Origin: Candidula unifasciata
Taxonomy: Eukaryota; Mollusca; Gastropoda; Stylommatophora; Geomitridae
Reading direction: 5' to 3'
Assembly (NCBI GenBank): GCA_905116865.2
Contig: CAJHNH020004913.1
Location: 238,121-302,120, forward strand
Length of the DNA: 64,000 nucleotides
The notes under the pieces are model-generated. The model saw only the letters and a program-made list of their open reading frames with translations, was not told the origin of the DNA and made no database searches. The stretch's first letter is position 1, and every line of letters begins with the position of its first letter. This document shows positions 31,366-41,443 of the stretch, one piece after another. A program made the position numbers and the translations under genes.

Positions 31366-31575
31366 TAAAAGTACATGTACTTCCCAGCAACAACACCCAT
31401 CTAAGATCGTGAGAGAGGATACATACAAGCAAGAAGACGATCAAGAGGGCACATGGACGTATATACAAGGGGACACGCTTGACAGTACATGTACTAAGTA
31501 TATTACAGTATATGGACATATATACTAGTAAACAAATCTTGAAAATTCATGTGCATATAAGCAAGGAGACAAACA

Positions 31576-32330
31576 TCCAACTACAAATGATGACAAGGTT
31601 GTACTTTTGTCTTACGAAACAGGTGTTAACAGTTTTCATGGGACAACAAATACTGGGGCCATAAGTTTTCCCCCTTTTCCTCACGATGAAGATTCGGGCC
31701 CACAACCAACAAGCCAAAATACACACACACACACACACGCGCACACACACACACAGAGAGGGGGAGAGAGAGACACGCATAGAAAGTGGACCGATCACTG
31801 TTTTTTCTAGATTTCCATGGTCAACACATGCTTGCAGAAGAAGTCGGATGTGTCGGCTGTAAGTTGCAAATATCTCAGGCATGCTGTAAACGGGCACAAC
31901 GCAACTACAGCTTCGGATATATGGGAATGATGAAAAATAGTTCCTCTAAAAGTTTCGTCTACAGTCAGCAATATTACCAATCGCCGTGCGAAAAGCTCAC
32001 CCTCAAAAGTGAAAATGGACCAAAACATTTTCACTGTAACAAAAATGCTGTAATATATATATATATTATTTTATGTTTCACTTTTGCAAAATACAAAATA
32101 CCTTTTATAATTCTATCCACGGGCGGTTTTTTTTTTTTTTTTTACTGTTAAACTAAAAAGTAATAAATCGGCTGCACCAGACGTCATTCGCTTCTGATAT
32201 CTTCTAAATATGGGATCTTAAAAAGTCTTTTGTGTGTATATTGTTTATTTCCATTTTTTTTTTTTTAAACTAAGTTTAAAGAAACTTCACTTACCGTTAT
32301 TTAAAAAAAAAAAAAAAAGTTTTCTCGTCT
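31576..32330. other. No gene recognised; CA/GA microsatellite
   Basis: Contains (CA)n with GAGAGA at 31721-31770, and poly-T runs at 32128 and 32254. A weak acceptor/donor pair around 31811-31858 is not convincing. Confidence 0.4.
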
Positions 32331-32334
32331 TATA

Positions 32335-32618
32335 TTTCTTCTTCTTCTTCTTCTTCCTTTTCTTCTTCTTCTTCTTCTTCTTCTTCTTCTTCTTCTTCTT
32401 CTTCTTCTTCTTCTTCTTCTTCTTCTTCTTCTTTTTCTTCTTCTTCTTCTTCTTCTTCTTCTTCTTCTTCTTCTTCTTCTTCTTCTTCTTCTTCTTCTTC
32501 TTCTTCTTCTTCTTCTTCTTCTTCTTCTTCTTTTTCTTCTTCTTCTTCTTCTTCTTCTTCTTCTTTTTCTTATTCTTACTCTTCTTCTTCTTCTTCTCCT
32601 TCTCTTCCTCCTCCTTTA
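32335..32618 (+). repeat. (TTC)n tract, ~280 bp
   Basis: Almost pure TTC with a few TTTTC interruptions, all-pyrimidine on the plus strand. The poly-Phe open frame is an artefact. Confidence 0.97.
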
Positions 32619-32619
32619 C

Positions 32620-33256
32620 AATAAGCTGACTCGTTGTCTAGAGGATGTTTATATGTGTGTCGCTAATGTTCTTATCATACATTCTACGTTGACATAACTG
32701 GTACAAGCCGACACCGACTTAGCCGTACGAAACATCAGTTTATTGAAATGTTCGAACTTACATTATCGCCCAGTCGTTGTCCTACGAAACAGCTTTCGCA
32801 CACCACATAACACAGACTTTAACAAGCAGGTTCCTCACGCAGTCACTGACCAGAGTCTGCACCGATGCATGTGGTTGATCTTCTGGACATTACACAGACT
32901 GGCCTGGCTGGTCTTGGCTTCACACGTCGTCGTCTGGTCCTCCTTTCGCAACAGGCAATCTCACGTTGACATTCTTACATTCAATCTCCCGTCCTTTCGC
33001 TCTGACAGTTCAACACATACTAACTTGATCAGAATCGAGTCTAAAATTATACCACGGGTTAGTTTCACGTGGCAACACGTGGTGGTCCTTTACTTCCACG
33101 TGGCGACCTGTAGTCGCGTCATCCTATTGCACGTGATAACTCACCTATGTTGAAAACCTCGTTTAATCGGAGTATCTGGAATATCTCGGTTTTTGGGTTA
33201 ACCTTGGGCCTACCCCCAAACCTTCCTAATCTGGGTGAAAATATCCCCCATTATAT
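32620..33256. other. Unassigned sequence between two TTC tracts
   Basis: Holds a 136-codon open frame (32743-33153) with no recognisable domain, and the E-box cluster listed separately. Its placement between two TTC tracts could mean that it is the inside of a larger repeat, but I see no matching terminal repeats. Confidence 0.35.
33066..33135. promoter_or_regulatory. Cluster of four CACGTG E-boxes
   Basis: Palindromic CACGTG hexamers at 33066-33071, 33076-33081, 33097-33102 and 33130-33135, i.e. four in 70 bp. CACGTG is bound by bHLH or bHLH-ZIP factors of the MYC/USF/CLOCK type. No gene start is visible nearby, so the function is unproven. Confidence 0.45.
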
Positions 33257-33582
33257 CCTCCTCCTCCTCCTCCTCCTTCTTCTTCTTCTTCTTCTTCTTC
33301 TTCTTCTTCTTCTTCTTCTTCTTCTTCTTCTTCTTCTTCTTCTTCTTCTTCTTCTTCTGCTTCTTCTTCTTCTTCTTCTTCTTCTTCTTCTTCTTCTTCT
33401 TCTTCTTCTTCTTCTTCTTCTTCTTCTTCTTCTTCTTCTTCTTCTTCTTCTCTTCTCTTCTTCTTCTTCTTTCTTCTTCTTCTTCTTCTTCTTCTTCTTC
33501 TTCTTCTTCTTCTTCTTCTTCTTCTTCTTCTTCTTCTTCTTCTTCTTCTTCTTCTTCTTCTTCTTCTTCTTCTTCTTCTTCT

Positions 33583-33617
<35 letters not shown>

Positions 33618-33660
33618 TTCCTCTTCTTCTTCTTCGTTTTCATCTTCTTTTTAGTCTTCT
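33257..33660 (+). repeat. (TCC)n to (TTC)n tract, ~400 bp
   Basis: Six TCC units lead into about 125 TTC units with small interruptions near 33448-33476. All-pyrimidine on the plus strand. Confidence 0.97.
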
Positions 33661-33664
33661 TCTT

Positions 33665-34835
33665 CTTATTTCTCCCCCTTCTCGTCATCCCCTTTTCTTC
33701 TTTAACTTATTCTTGCTCTTCATTTTCTTCCTTTTATTTCATCAAAATAAAGCTCGTTCTGTCGTTCATTTGTTCGTTCGTTCATTGCTGCAGATATCAT
33801 CCGTCTGTATTTATCTTCATGACTGAACTTTACTTTGCTCTTGATAATTCTTAGTGTTATATTATCAACTAAATTACAGCAAAGTTATATTTTGTCAATA
33901 TGTTCAAATGATTGTATTAGAGCTTTACTGCATTTTAACAAACAACTCTGGTATATTAAAATTAATATACCCCTTGACTGAGTGAGCATTCATCATGAAA
34001 AACGCTATTGTCATAGTCCTGTCCTCTCTAAAGATATTTTTTTTTTTTTTTTGCGCACTTAACATCTATTTTTAGAACGCACTATTGATAAAGTGAGCAT
34101 CTGGACATGCCTGTAGCTAGTTCGGTAATGTGTGTGACATTTTAGGGTAACACTTATCAGTAAGGCTGCTCTCTGATGCGGGGTTAGGAATGTTTAAATT
34201 CGGGCATTGACTAAGAGAGGTCGTTGAATTTTGTGGAGTCCAGAATCTTCCTTTAGATCCATTTCTCATTGTGTTCAGAATCTATTTCGCGTGATTTATG
34301 AAAACATCCAGTTTATCAAGTAGACGTATTTGTGAATACAATACGTAATAATTGTTACAAAAACGGTTGTATTTTCACTGCAAAAGCTTTGACTTCAATA
34401 TGACTTTCAGATCAAGGACACGAGGGCTTGATAGTTGTTTTGATAATAAAAAACATAATTCAAGTGGGATATTTTTTCTGGATATTTTACCAGATTGGCT
34501 CAACAAGTAAGTGAATTGATCTTATTAGGAAATCATTCTATGTTTTATCATGGCTGGATTGTGGACAGAGGTACATAAGTATGTATTCCTTTTCTTCTGT
34601 GTTGGTTCCTGAAATAGTGGCTGGAACGTTGTGTCACGCTCTACAGTTAGGCTGCACCATTCGGCCTAACACATCTTTTTTCAGCAAACCATTAGTAAGT
34701 CGCCTTTTACGACATTCTTGCTAAAGAACATTGGATCTATTTTTGTTCTCCCCACCCCCCCCCCCCTACCCTTTTCTCCGCCCTGACAAAATGGGGCCCG
34801 TGAAAGGAAAAGTATAAAGCATTGAATGTTGAATT
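33665..34835. other. No gene recognised
   Basis: AT-rich sequence with TTCGTTCGTTCATT repeats at about 33770, a poly-T run at 34039-34054 and a C-run at 34757-34767. No domain or known repeat. Confidence 0.45.
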
Positions 34836-34839
34836 TTGT

Positions 34840-35310
34840 AATGCTGAATTTACATTCGACATCACAGAACTCGGAACACCCCCATAAGCGCTCCGTCCCC
34901 ATCTTCAGCAGCAAGCGAAGAGTTATAATTCCGATGCTCTGATTGTATATCTGTCTCGCCTTTTTCCCTGAGTGTTAAGCGCCGGTCAGATCTCCATATA
35001 ACTCCTCGCAGCGCCATTCTCCACAGACCGTAATGATCTATCTGTGCGTTCACACTGTTCAATTGCTCTCAAAGAGCCCTCATAGCATCCAGTTTGTCAT
35101 AAATCAGTTCACCACCAAGCGGTGCAGAACAGGCCAGTCTATCTGCCAGCTCATTTCCCACCACGTTGGCATAACCTGGAGAAAATATTCAAAGGAAGCT
35201 GACTACCCAGGACCACTGAAGTGATGCTTGATACACTGCACGGAGCATACCAATCTGTACTTTTCTCAACATGCTCTGTGAGACAGTTACATTTATGTAT
35301 CCTTTCCATG
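34840..35310 (-). pseudogene. LINE family R, RNase H C-terminus and 3' end
   Basis: The minus-strand translation shows NIFSPGYANVVGNELADRLA (the RNase H end block that usually reads GHxGVxGNExADxLA, about 35195-35130). It ends in LLLKMGTERLWGCSEFCDV at about 34925-34860. The upstream part resembles the QSMLRKVQ and MLRA segments of the copy at 19800. Frameshifts and stops throughout. 5'-truncated inside RNase H. Confidence 0.8.
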
Positions 35311-35404
35311 CGCCAAGCTAAGAATGGACGGTCACCAGTCATACGATCACCAGAATTACAGAGGAGGTTAGATTTCTCGGCCAGAACAAGTTATGTTGCT
35401 TTGC

Positions 35405-35660
35405 TAAAAGAAAAATATAATCGTCACGTTCGACCATCATCTCCCGAAAAGGAAGCTTTAGGTTATAATTGTGACTAGGTTATGTGCGCCATATAATTTG
35501 CCTTAGCATTTAACGCCATCAAGTCCATGTAAAGGGCTCCTGCAGTATCGATGCGATCAAAGGATACAGACCCAAATACTGTTCCGACCACCGGCGAAGT
35601 CGTCTACCGGTGAGCCAATGGGCGACCCGATCGCCGATGTGCCCTAATCATGTGCGTAAT
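35405..35660 (-). repeat. Dispersed repeat g (possible SINE)
   Basis: Shares with 52440-52850 the blocks ATCGTCACGTTCGACCA, GCTTTAGGTTATAATTGTGA, GTTGATGCGATCAAAG and GGCGAAGTCGTCTACCGG. On the minus strand the right end has an A-box-like TTGGCTCACCGGTAGACGAC, suggesting a tRNA-derived head. Strand assignment is tentative. Confidence 0.65.
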
Positions 35661-35843
35661 TTATCCGAGAATTTATCCCCTTGTCTTCCCGTTACAATTT
35701 AAATTGAATCTCCAACATGCTGAGACAAGAATACAGCCTAGAATATAATCCGGAAATAAAGCATACTATGCTCTTCAACATGTGTCAAAGTCTTTATTTC
35801 GCAACAACAATTAAATAAAACGCTGATAACACCGGTTGTGGTT

Positions 35844-35847
<4 letters not shown>
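35661..35847. other. No gene recognised
   Basis: Unique-looking AT-rich sequence. Confidence 0.4.

Positions 35848-35876
<29 letters not shown>
35848..35876. repeat. (TA)n microsatellite
   Basis: About 14 TA units at the 5' junction of the LINE family D fragment. Confidence 0.95.
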
Positions 35877-35880
<4 letters not shown>

Positions 35881-36020
35881 GAAACCTGGAGCACAACTAA
35901 AAGAGATGAAACTTTATTACTATTATTATAAGACAGAGTCTTGCGAAAAATCTTTAGACTCTTCAAAGATGCAAATAGCGGGGATTAGAGAATGAGAAGC
36001 CACAACAAAATTCATGTTTT
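35877..36020 (+). pseudogene. LINE family D C-terminal region, first part
   Basis: The translation CETWSTTKRDETLLLL, then DRVLRKIFRLFKDANSGD and RMRSHNKI, matches the post-RT blocks seen at 8400-8745. It is interrupted at 36021 by the foldback element. The coding sense resumes at 36743 with LFKSPLI and ILKWLGHIKRI. Confidence 0.75.
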
Positions 36021-36742
36021 GGCTCTCCTCCGAACTTCGTCCCGATATTATGGCGGCCATAAAATATCCTTACGGGGCTCAGTTCTATTTAAAATATGCC
36101 AGCTCCGTATAACGAAACAAATGCTCTAACAGGGTCTCAGCGATATTTTACTTGCGGACCTGTTTCCGTGACTGTGCCTCACCGCCGACAGTATCCCTTG
36201 CGCCGCTACGCCCGGCGCTGATGGGGGCTAAATTAGATGGCTGGGACTAACGAACAGCAGCTACCGCATCTCCTGCAACTTCCTCCAATTAATTTGCTCG
36301 TGAGTCCCAGCCACCTAGGTTAGCCCCCCCCCCCCCCCCATCCGCGTCTCGCGTAGCGGCGCAAGGGATACCTTCGGCGATGAGTTTAATCGCGTTTTGC
36401 GCATGCTAAATCCTCAATCGGAAGAACAGTATTGCTAATCTGCGTGGGAGCGCGTGATCTACCCGCCATATCGCTTTCATCGTCTGTAATGTCCCGAAAT
36501 TGGAATTAGTCAATACTCGCTATTATCGTCTGCTAGTATCATCTGCAGACACGCTCGAAATTGTCAACTGTCGCTTTTATCGTCTACTACTATCGTCTGC
36601 AATGTTGCGTCTCTTGAAATTGTCAAGTAATCCTAGTTTTGCCGCGATTTGTTCCTTGGCAGACAGTCAGCATTTTGTATATGCCTGAGCCCCGTAAGGA
36701 TATTTTATGGCCGCCATAATATCGGACTTTCGGAGGAGAGCC
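36021..36742 (-). mobile_element. Foldback DNA element, 722 bp, inside LINE D
   Basis: Ends GGCTCTCCTCCGAA and the inverted counterpart, both followed by CGATATTATGGCGGCC. The flanks are 8-bp direct repeats CATGTTTT (36013-36020) and CATATTTT (36743-36750), one mismatch. It is the same family as 25088-25500: both share ends, the GGCTGGGACT inner-arm motif and the loop CAGCAGCTACCGCATCTCCT. The loop lies in reverse complement relative to the other copy, hence the opposite strand. The right arm has gained about 220 bp, including three ~50-bp tandem units (starts at 36472, 36518 and 36572) built on CGCTTTTATCGTCT. Confidence 0.88.
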
Positions 36743-37075
36743 CATATTTTGTTTAAATCCCCATTGATCATCGGCATCACGAGAGCTAGTATACTGAAAT
36801 GGCTGGGGCACATTAAGAGAATCTCGAGGTTAAAAACGGTATACACACAGAAACGAGTGGTCGTAGACCACGAGCCAGACCAAGAAGACGACGGAAAGAT
36901 AATATTTAGACCTACAAACACTTGGTGTTACCAACTGGGAAGGAATTTCAACCAGAGAGATCAAAGGAGACCGGTGATATCTGCAGCAATGAACCTTACG
37001 GAAATGCTCAGAATGGCTCGGAATGCTGAAGAAAGAGAAGGAAAATGCAATACTAATGAAACACGGAAATTGTAG
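36743..37075 (+). pseudogene. LINE family D C-terminal region, second part
   Basis: ILKWLGHIKRISRLKTVYTQ, then in other frames RPRARPRRR and LQTLGVTNW, then RDQRRPVISAAMNLTEMLRM and ARNAEEREGKC. These are the usual last blocks of a LINE ORF2. The same 3' end is at 39765-40000. Inactive. Confidence 0.75.
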
Positions 37076-37197
37076 TTCAAACAGTAACGTAGTAAAAATG
37101 TGTATAAATGTTTCCTTTTTTATTTTAACCTAAAATACTATTTAACATTCTAAAAAAGAGAAAATTTGTTTTCTTTGAAACTACATGTAATATTTTC

Positions 37198-37289
37198 CAT
37201 CATCGCGTTGCAGGGTCTTTACAGAATGTCAATGTCATCACAGTCCGCCTGTAAGAAATTGTTTCTGGCGAGCTCTCTCTCTCTCTCTT

Positions 37290-37386
<97 letters not shown>

Positions 37387-37510
37387 TCGTCCACTTTCCT
37401 ATCTATGGTGTCATGTGTATCCTGACCCTGCTCCACCTGCTCCCATCTTCTTGCTGGTTTGCCCCTACTTCTCTATTCTAGTATCAAGCTTAACCCTGCA
37501 ATTCTTTCTA
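37198..37510 (-). mobile_element. LINE family A 3' end, split by CT/TA repeats
   Basis: The left part (TACAGAATGTCAATGTCATC, CAGTCCGCCTGTAAGAAATT) and the right part (CCATCTTCTTGCTGG, CTAGTATCAAGC) align to 41787-42030. Between them sit a CT repeat (37274-37320) and about 32 TA units (37321-37384). Confidence 0.65.
37274..37384. repeat. (CT)n-(TA)n compound microsatellite
   Basis: About 23 CT units, slightly impure, joined directly to about 32 TA units. Confidence 0.97.
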
Positions 37511-37990
37511 ATCCAATGTGGCAGTAATATGGTCCTAAAAAATTCACTTCAAAATACAGTGATAATCCAATTTTCCTTGACTTTCGATTAATTGAGAATA
37601 TCAGTATTATTTTCTTTTCGGACCAATAGGATTTGGAGATATTTCTTTAGTATTTCGGCTGAAAACCTCCATTATTTTTCTTTTATTATTGCGAGACAGT
37701 CACTGCTGACACCTGCATGTTATGTAATAATCAATTGCTTCTTAAATTTTTCCCATTTTGACAATAATTTGAAAGTTGGCAAAGAATTTTAAAAAAAATA
37801 ATCCTTTTAAAGGGAGGTAACCATAAACTTTTTGAGTCAGCTTACAAAATGTACAGTTACTGCACGTGTTTCTAATTCGACTTGCAGGAATATTTACCGA
37901 AAAAAGGTAGAATATCTTCTTATAGTCGGAACAGTGACAAAAACATATATTTATGTACCCTACAAGTCATCTCCTTGAAGGATGCAATTG
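37511..37990. other. No gene recognised
   Basis: AT-rich, unique-looking sequence. Confidence 0.4.
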
Positions 37991-37994
37991 CTCG

Positions 37995-38190
37995 TTATTT
38001 TGAAGCCCCACCCTGGCTTTTTCCAGGGGCCGCAATATAGCCGGGCAATAAATATGTTCGAATGGCTGAGCGCAGTTTCCGCGACCTCTCCACGGGTGAT
38101 CTTCATCCGCGCGGTGGCACTTTGTGTCATCGGGTGTTTATTGCTTGTGTGATGTCCTGGTGGGGTAACAGTTACTTATTTTCTTACATC
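37995..38190 (-). mobile_element. Short retroposon, family e
   Basis: GAAGCCCCACCCTGGCTTTT at the left and ATGTCCTGGTGGGGTAACAG at the right, with the internal blocks TTCCGCGACCTCTCCACGGG and CACTTTGTGTCATCGGGTGT. It lacks the long poly-T seen in the 18.6-kb copies. Confidence 0.8.
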
Positions 38191-38309
38191 ATCTATTTCT
38201 ACAGTTCTCATTGTGGCTATTTTCTTGGTCAGTTCTTAAGGGTTTTTGAGATGTTAGCGGCGAAATGAATGAACTGTCAGTTAGAAATGTGAACGCCATG
38301 GAATCGTTT

Positions 38310-38350
38310 TCTTCTTCTTCTTCTGCTTCTTCTTCTTCTTCTTCTTCTGC
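38310..38350 (+). repeat. Short (TTC)n tract
   Basis: About twelve TTC or TGC units, with a GTTGTTGTTGTTG run at about 38418-38432. Confidence 0.9.
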
Positions 38351-38439
38351 TTCGCGTTCATTGAAAGCTCTTGTTGTTCGTCTAGTTCGAATATTGACTG
38401 CGTGTAACTTGTAAGTTGTTGTTGTTGTTGTTGTCACTA

Positions 38440-39255
38440 ATTTGAGGGCTGGAATGAAAAATATTATGTCTTTAGCAGTTTTGGTTGCTGTATACAAATT
38501 CAGATTGACTACTGAGCCCTTGTCTTTCGTTCTCAGTGAGTTTGACTTTGTTGTAATAAAATGTACAAACTAGTTGTGAGGAGATCTGGTATCATAGAAT
38601 TTCCAGGTCAGTAATGCTGTACCCTTAGCTGTCACATTTCGGTTAACTCTGCCTTATCACATTCTTGTCAATCTGTATCTGGATCATTACCAATGTCTTA
38701 CATTTGATTTCTATTGATGACCGACTGTGGCTGTGGCACAGTGAATGTCAAGTTTAGTACTGGTACTGGTCCTACTACTACTACTACTACTGACCCCAGA
38801 AATATACTGACATTGCAGGAATGTCAATGTTTATATAATCGTCCTCAGAATCATGATCTGAATCTAATTCTCTGCATTTCTTTGTAGCTTTCAGAAACCT
38901 TTTTCCTTGAAAATTTCGCTTCATTGAATGCTAACAATACTTAACATTGATTAGAATATCTAAATAAAAATATTTCTAAGGGCGTTACCAAACAATGTAC
39001 TTAATTTACACAAAGAAACACACAACAACAACACCAAAACAGTTTTCACAATTTATCACCTAGCAGATTTCGTTGTGTCTGGTTATGTGTGATTGTGCAA
39101 TCTGTGGATTGTGTTTTCTTTGTTCCAATTTACGACCAGATAAAAGTTCTTTTCTTTTCTGAAATGCTGTTCTTCTTAGTCTGATGAGGGTAAACATTTA
39201 TTTCCATGAGTTAATTTTCAAGACATCTTCGTTATGCTGTTCAGCTGCTCATAGT
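38440..39255. other. No gene recognised
   Basis: AT-rich sequence with a short CTACTACTACTA run at about 38773. No domain or repeat family recognised. Confidence 0.45.
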
Positions 39256-39259
39256 GTTC

Positions 39260-39490
39260 TGGTCTTTGCAAACACGTTGAGACAAATAAAGTCTAAAGGA
39301 TCGACTTTATCGCATCGGGGTTTGTCCCATATGGATCGGTATCTCTCTCCTCGGAAAGGTTAGTCACTTGCTTAGAGCCTCACACAAATCACCAACTATT
39401 TAGCTCCAGCGACTTTCCCCAGAGATGCACTCACAAACTGAACAATGCATCTGTGAAACAAGCCCATTACTTTCAGAATTTGACCATTTT
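39260..39490 (-). mobile_element. SINE family f
   Basis: Aligns with 48930-49175 (GGATCGACTT, then AGTTCCAGC and a GACCATTTTGCCACAAGTGG end). On the minus strand the right end is a tRNA-like head. Partly overprinted by the SINE a head at 39498. Confidence 0.55.
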
Positions 39491-39494
39491 GCCA

Positions 39495-39760
39495 CAAGTG
39501 GTCTCAAGGCATGGCGTCTGCCTCGAGTGCTGAAGGTCCCGGATTTTTTCACGCGGACTTTTGTAGTAACCTTTTCTGGTATCTGTGTAGTGAGATCGGA
39601 TGTCCGTGTGTATTGTTTTGCACGAAAAAAATCACCATCGACTAAACCGTCTAAACCGTTAATAACGGGAAATGAAATATTTTGTACAGACAATTCCGTC
39701 CATTCCTTTTTCCCCTGCGGGCTGCTGCCTGAAGGTTCGACCACAGAGATTTAAGAAATA
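39495..39760 (+). mobile_element. SINE family a, internally deleted
   Basis: GTGGTCTCAAGGCATGGCGT, CTCGAGTGCTGAAGGTCCCG, TTTTTCACGCGGACTTTTGT and GAGATCGGATGTCC are recognisable. The second half is diverged. Confidence 0.7.
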
Positions 39761-39764
39761 TTTT

Positions 39765-40000
39765 AGGGTAGATGGCAAATCCCCGAGGAAAATCCACGAT
39801 AGCCTCCAANGAGCTGAATGGCCGTAGACCACGAGGTAGACTAAGAAGACTATAAAGAGATAACGTTCAGACAGACCTGCAAACACTTGGTGTCACCAAC
39901 TTGAAAGAGAAGGCTAACCAGAGAGATAAGTGGAGGCTGGTGATATCTGCAGTAATGAACCTCAAGGAGCTCGTAACGCTGAAGAATAAGAAGTATTTTT
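39765..40000 (+). pseudogene. LINE family D 3' end
   Basis: LNGRRPRGRLRRL, then DNVQTDLQTLGVTNLKEK, DKWRLVISAVMNLKEL. Same terminal blocks as 36850-37060. The only ambiguous base in the window (N) is at 39810, inside this repeat. Confidence 0.75.
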
Positions 40001-40002
40001 AG

Positions 40003-40150
40003 GCGCATTTCACATTCAATAGCTTGCCATTGTTTCTAAAGGGCTAGCTTTCGGTACCGCTGTCGAAACCAACACATAACAAACCGTCTGCAGGGGGCAT
40101 CGAACCCGGCAGCCTGACATTACGTTGTCTAATTCATTCATGCATGTGTT
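40003..40150 (-). mobile_element. SINE family c
   Basis: CATTCAATAGCTTGCCATTG, TTTCGGTACCGCTGTCGAAA and GGCATCGAACCCGGC (inverted B box). The tRNA-like head is eroded. Confidence 0.75.
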
Positions 40151-40289
40151 CGCCCATTCATAGAATTTCAACCACGATTTCCAAAATAAATGAGACACCC
40201 AAGCGCGATTCTACCTAGGCTTTCCCAGGCTAAAGGTGTTAGTATTACAACGCTGCTACCGGGAGTCCTGACTAAATAACTCCACAGCT

Positions 40290-40545
40290 TACCTTTTGTT
40301 TGGGGATGGCTTATTGTGCACAGAACGCTCGCCTGCGGATTGGAAAGTCGCGGGTTCAGTTCCTAGTCTCCCAGGTCGACCGAGTCCTAAATGGGCACCA
40401 GGTACAGTCCTGGGGAAGTAAAGACAGCCGACATGATATTGACCACATCACCCAGCAAGTGCCGACTGGTCCAAAAATTTAGGTTTAGCCCTATGTGCTC
40501 ATTACGCCTCAATGTGTGGTAAGAGTGTCCTTTACTTTGATGTTG
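40290..40545 (+). mobile_element. SINE family b
   Basis: CGCTCGCCTGCGGATTGGAA, GTCGCGGGTTCAGTTCC, TCCCAGGTCGACCGAGTCC, GTAAAGACAGCCGACATGAT, GTGCCGACTGGTC and the tail AAGAGTGTCCTTTACTTTG. Confidence 0.85.
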
Positions 40546-40549
40546 CTGA

Positions 40550-40960
40550 GGCAGCGTGGTATCTGGAGGCTGTCTGTAATCCCGAAGGTCTTATGTTCAA
40601 ATCCTCATTGTGGCGAATGCATTTTTCTTCAAAATTGACCTTAGCTCTTAAGTCGACCTAACTGAGGCCGTCTTCAGTAAGGGCCGTGGGGCTGAAAACG
40701 TCAGCTATGTGTGACGTCACCACCCTGGGCAAATGACACGAACATAAACAACTTGCAGTAAAGCAATCGATGTCTCTGAAATAGGGTAACCACACATTCT
40801 AGCTAACCGGAACTGCTACTTTGCCTATGGTTAAGGCGGCCTTGGCCTAACCCTAACTGTGTTTCAGGTAAAGTACTGGGAAGTAAGGGCTTTATTTCAA
40901 CTATGTCACATGATTAGTTCCGATTTGCATTTAAATATGCGGTCTAGCGTCACATGCCCA
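40550..40960 (+). mobile_element. Degenerate SINE b-like copies
   Basis: A head with GGTCTTATGTTCAAATCC, then CTCTTAAGTCGACCTAACTG. Further on are CAGGTAAAGTACTGGGAAGT and TATGTCACATGATTAGTTCC, which look like a second, decayed b body. Confidence 0.5.
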
Positions 40961-41004
40961 TTTCCCACTGTGGTAAAAATTGACTATTTCTTTACTATTT
41001 GGGA

Positions 41005-41278
41005 ACCGCCGCGATGTAGCTCCTAAACGCTCATCTGCGGATCTGAAGGTTGTGGACTCAGGTCCGGACAGAGCCAGAATTTTCCTTAAAGATACCTTGG
41101 TTTCCATGTCGACCTAATTTTAGATGGGTACCAGGTAAAGTCCTAGGAAGTATTTATAGGCTGTCGATGTGCTGTTGACCAGATCACCCGCTGAGTAACG
41201 ATTGGTCTGTTAAATATATGTCTACTCCTATAGGTCCAGATCTCCTGAAGGCGTGGAAAAGGGTCATTTACTTTACTA
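41005..41278 (+). mobile_element. SINE family b
   Basis: GGAACCGCCGCGATGTAGC head, CTGAAGGTTGTGGACTCAGG, CATGTCGACCTAATTTTAGA, GGGTACCAGGTAAAGTCCTA, CGATTGGTCTGTTAAATATA and a GGAAAAGGGTCATTTACTTT tail. Confidence 0.8.
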
Positions 41279-41382
41279 TTTACCCAATGTCATGGATTTG
41301 AAACATCTACTCTGCTTGTTTACTCTCAGCTTTACAATCCTGGGGATATAAAGGGAGAACAGTAATCTAATTGATATGGTAA

Positions 41383-41388
<6 letters not shown>

Positions 41389-41441
<53 letters not shown>
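41389..41441. repeat. (GA)n microsatellite
   Basis: About 25 uninterrupted GA units. Confidence 0.97.

Positions 41442-41443
<2 letters not shown>

Larger units (their letters stand above)
29100..31575. repeat. Higher-order minisatellite, ~250-bp units with (TA)n spacers
   Basis: Four large units each start ACTTCCCAGCAACAACAC (about 29155, 29408, 30767, 31379). Each continues with ATCTAAGATCGTGAGAGAAG, ATATACAAGAAGACGAT and alternating subunits such as AAGGAGACAGTCTTGACAGT and ACATGCACATATATACAAG (about 40-60 bp). Most end in (TA)n. LINE pieces (29745-30523 and 31093-31300) interrupt the array at (TA)n tracts. Confidence 0.85.

Noticed and set aside
31811..31858. 48-bp micro-exon (TTTTTTCTAG / GGCT-GTAAGT)
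   Set aside because: The splice sites are acceptable, but there is no partner exon in phase and no coding signal; a chance pair in a long intergenic stretch.
32743..33153. 136-codon open frame upstream of the E-boxes
   Set aside because: No recognisable domain; the C-terminal part is made by the CACGTGG repeats.
32620..33256. LTR retrotransposon end
   Set aside because: I considered it because of the isolated unique block between TTC tracts, but found no TG...CA ends, primer-binding site, matching second LTR or gag/pol coding.
32234..33854. Very long poly-Phe/poly-Ser/poly-Leu proteins (also at 16924, 21385, 43097)
   Set aside because: They are frames through TTC tracts on one strand, and poly-Glu/Lys/Arg on the other.
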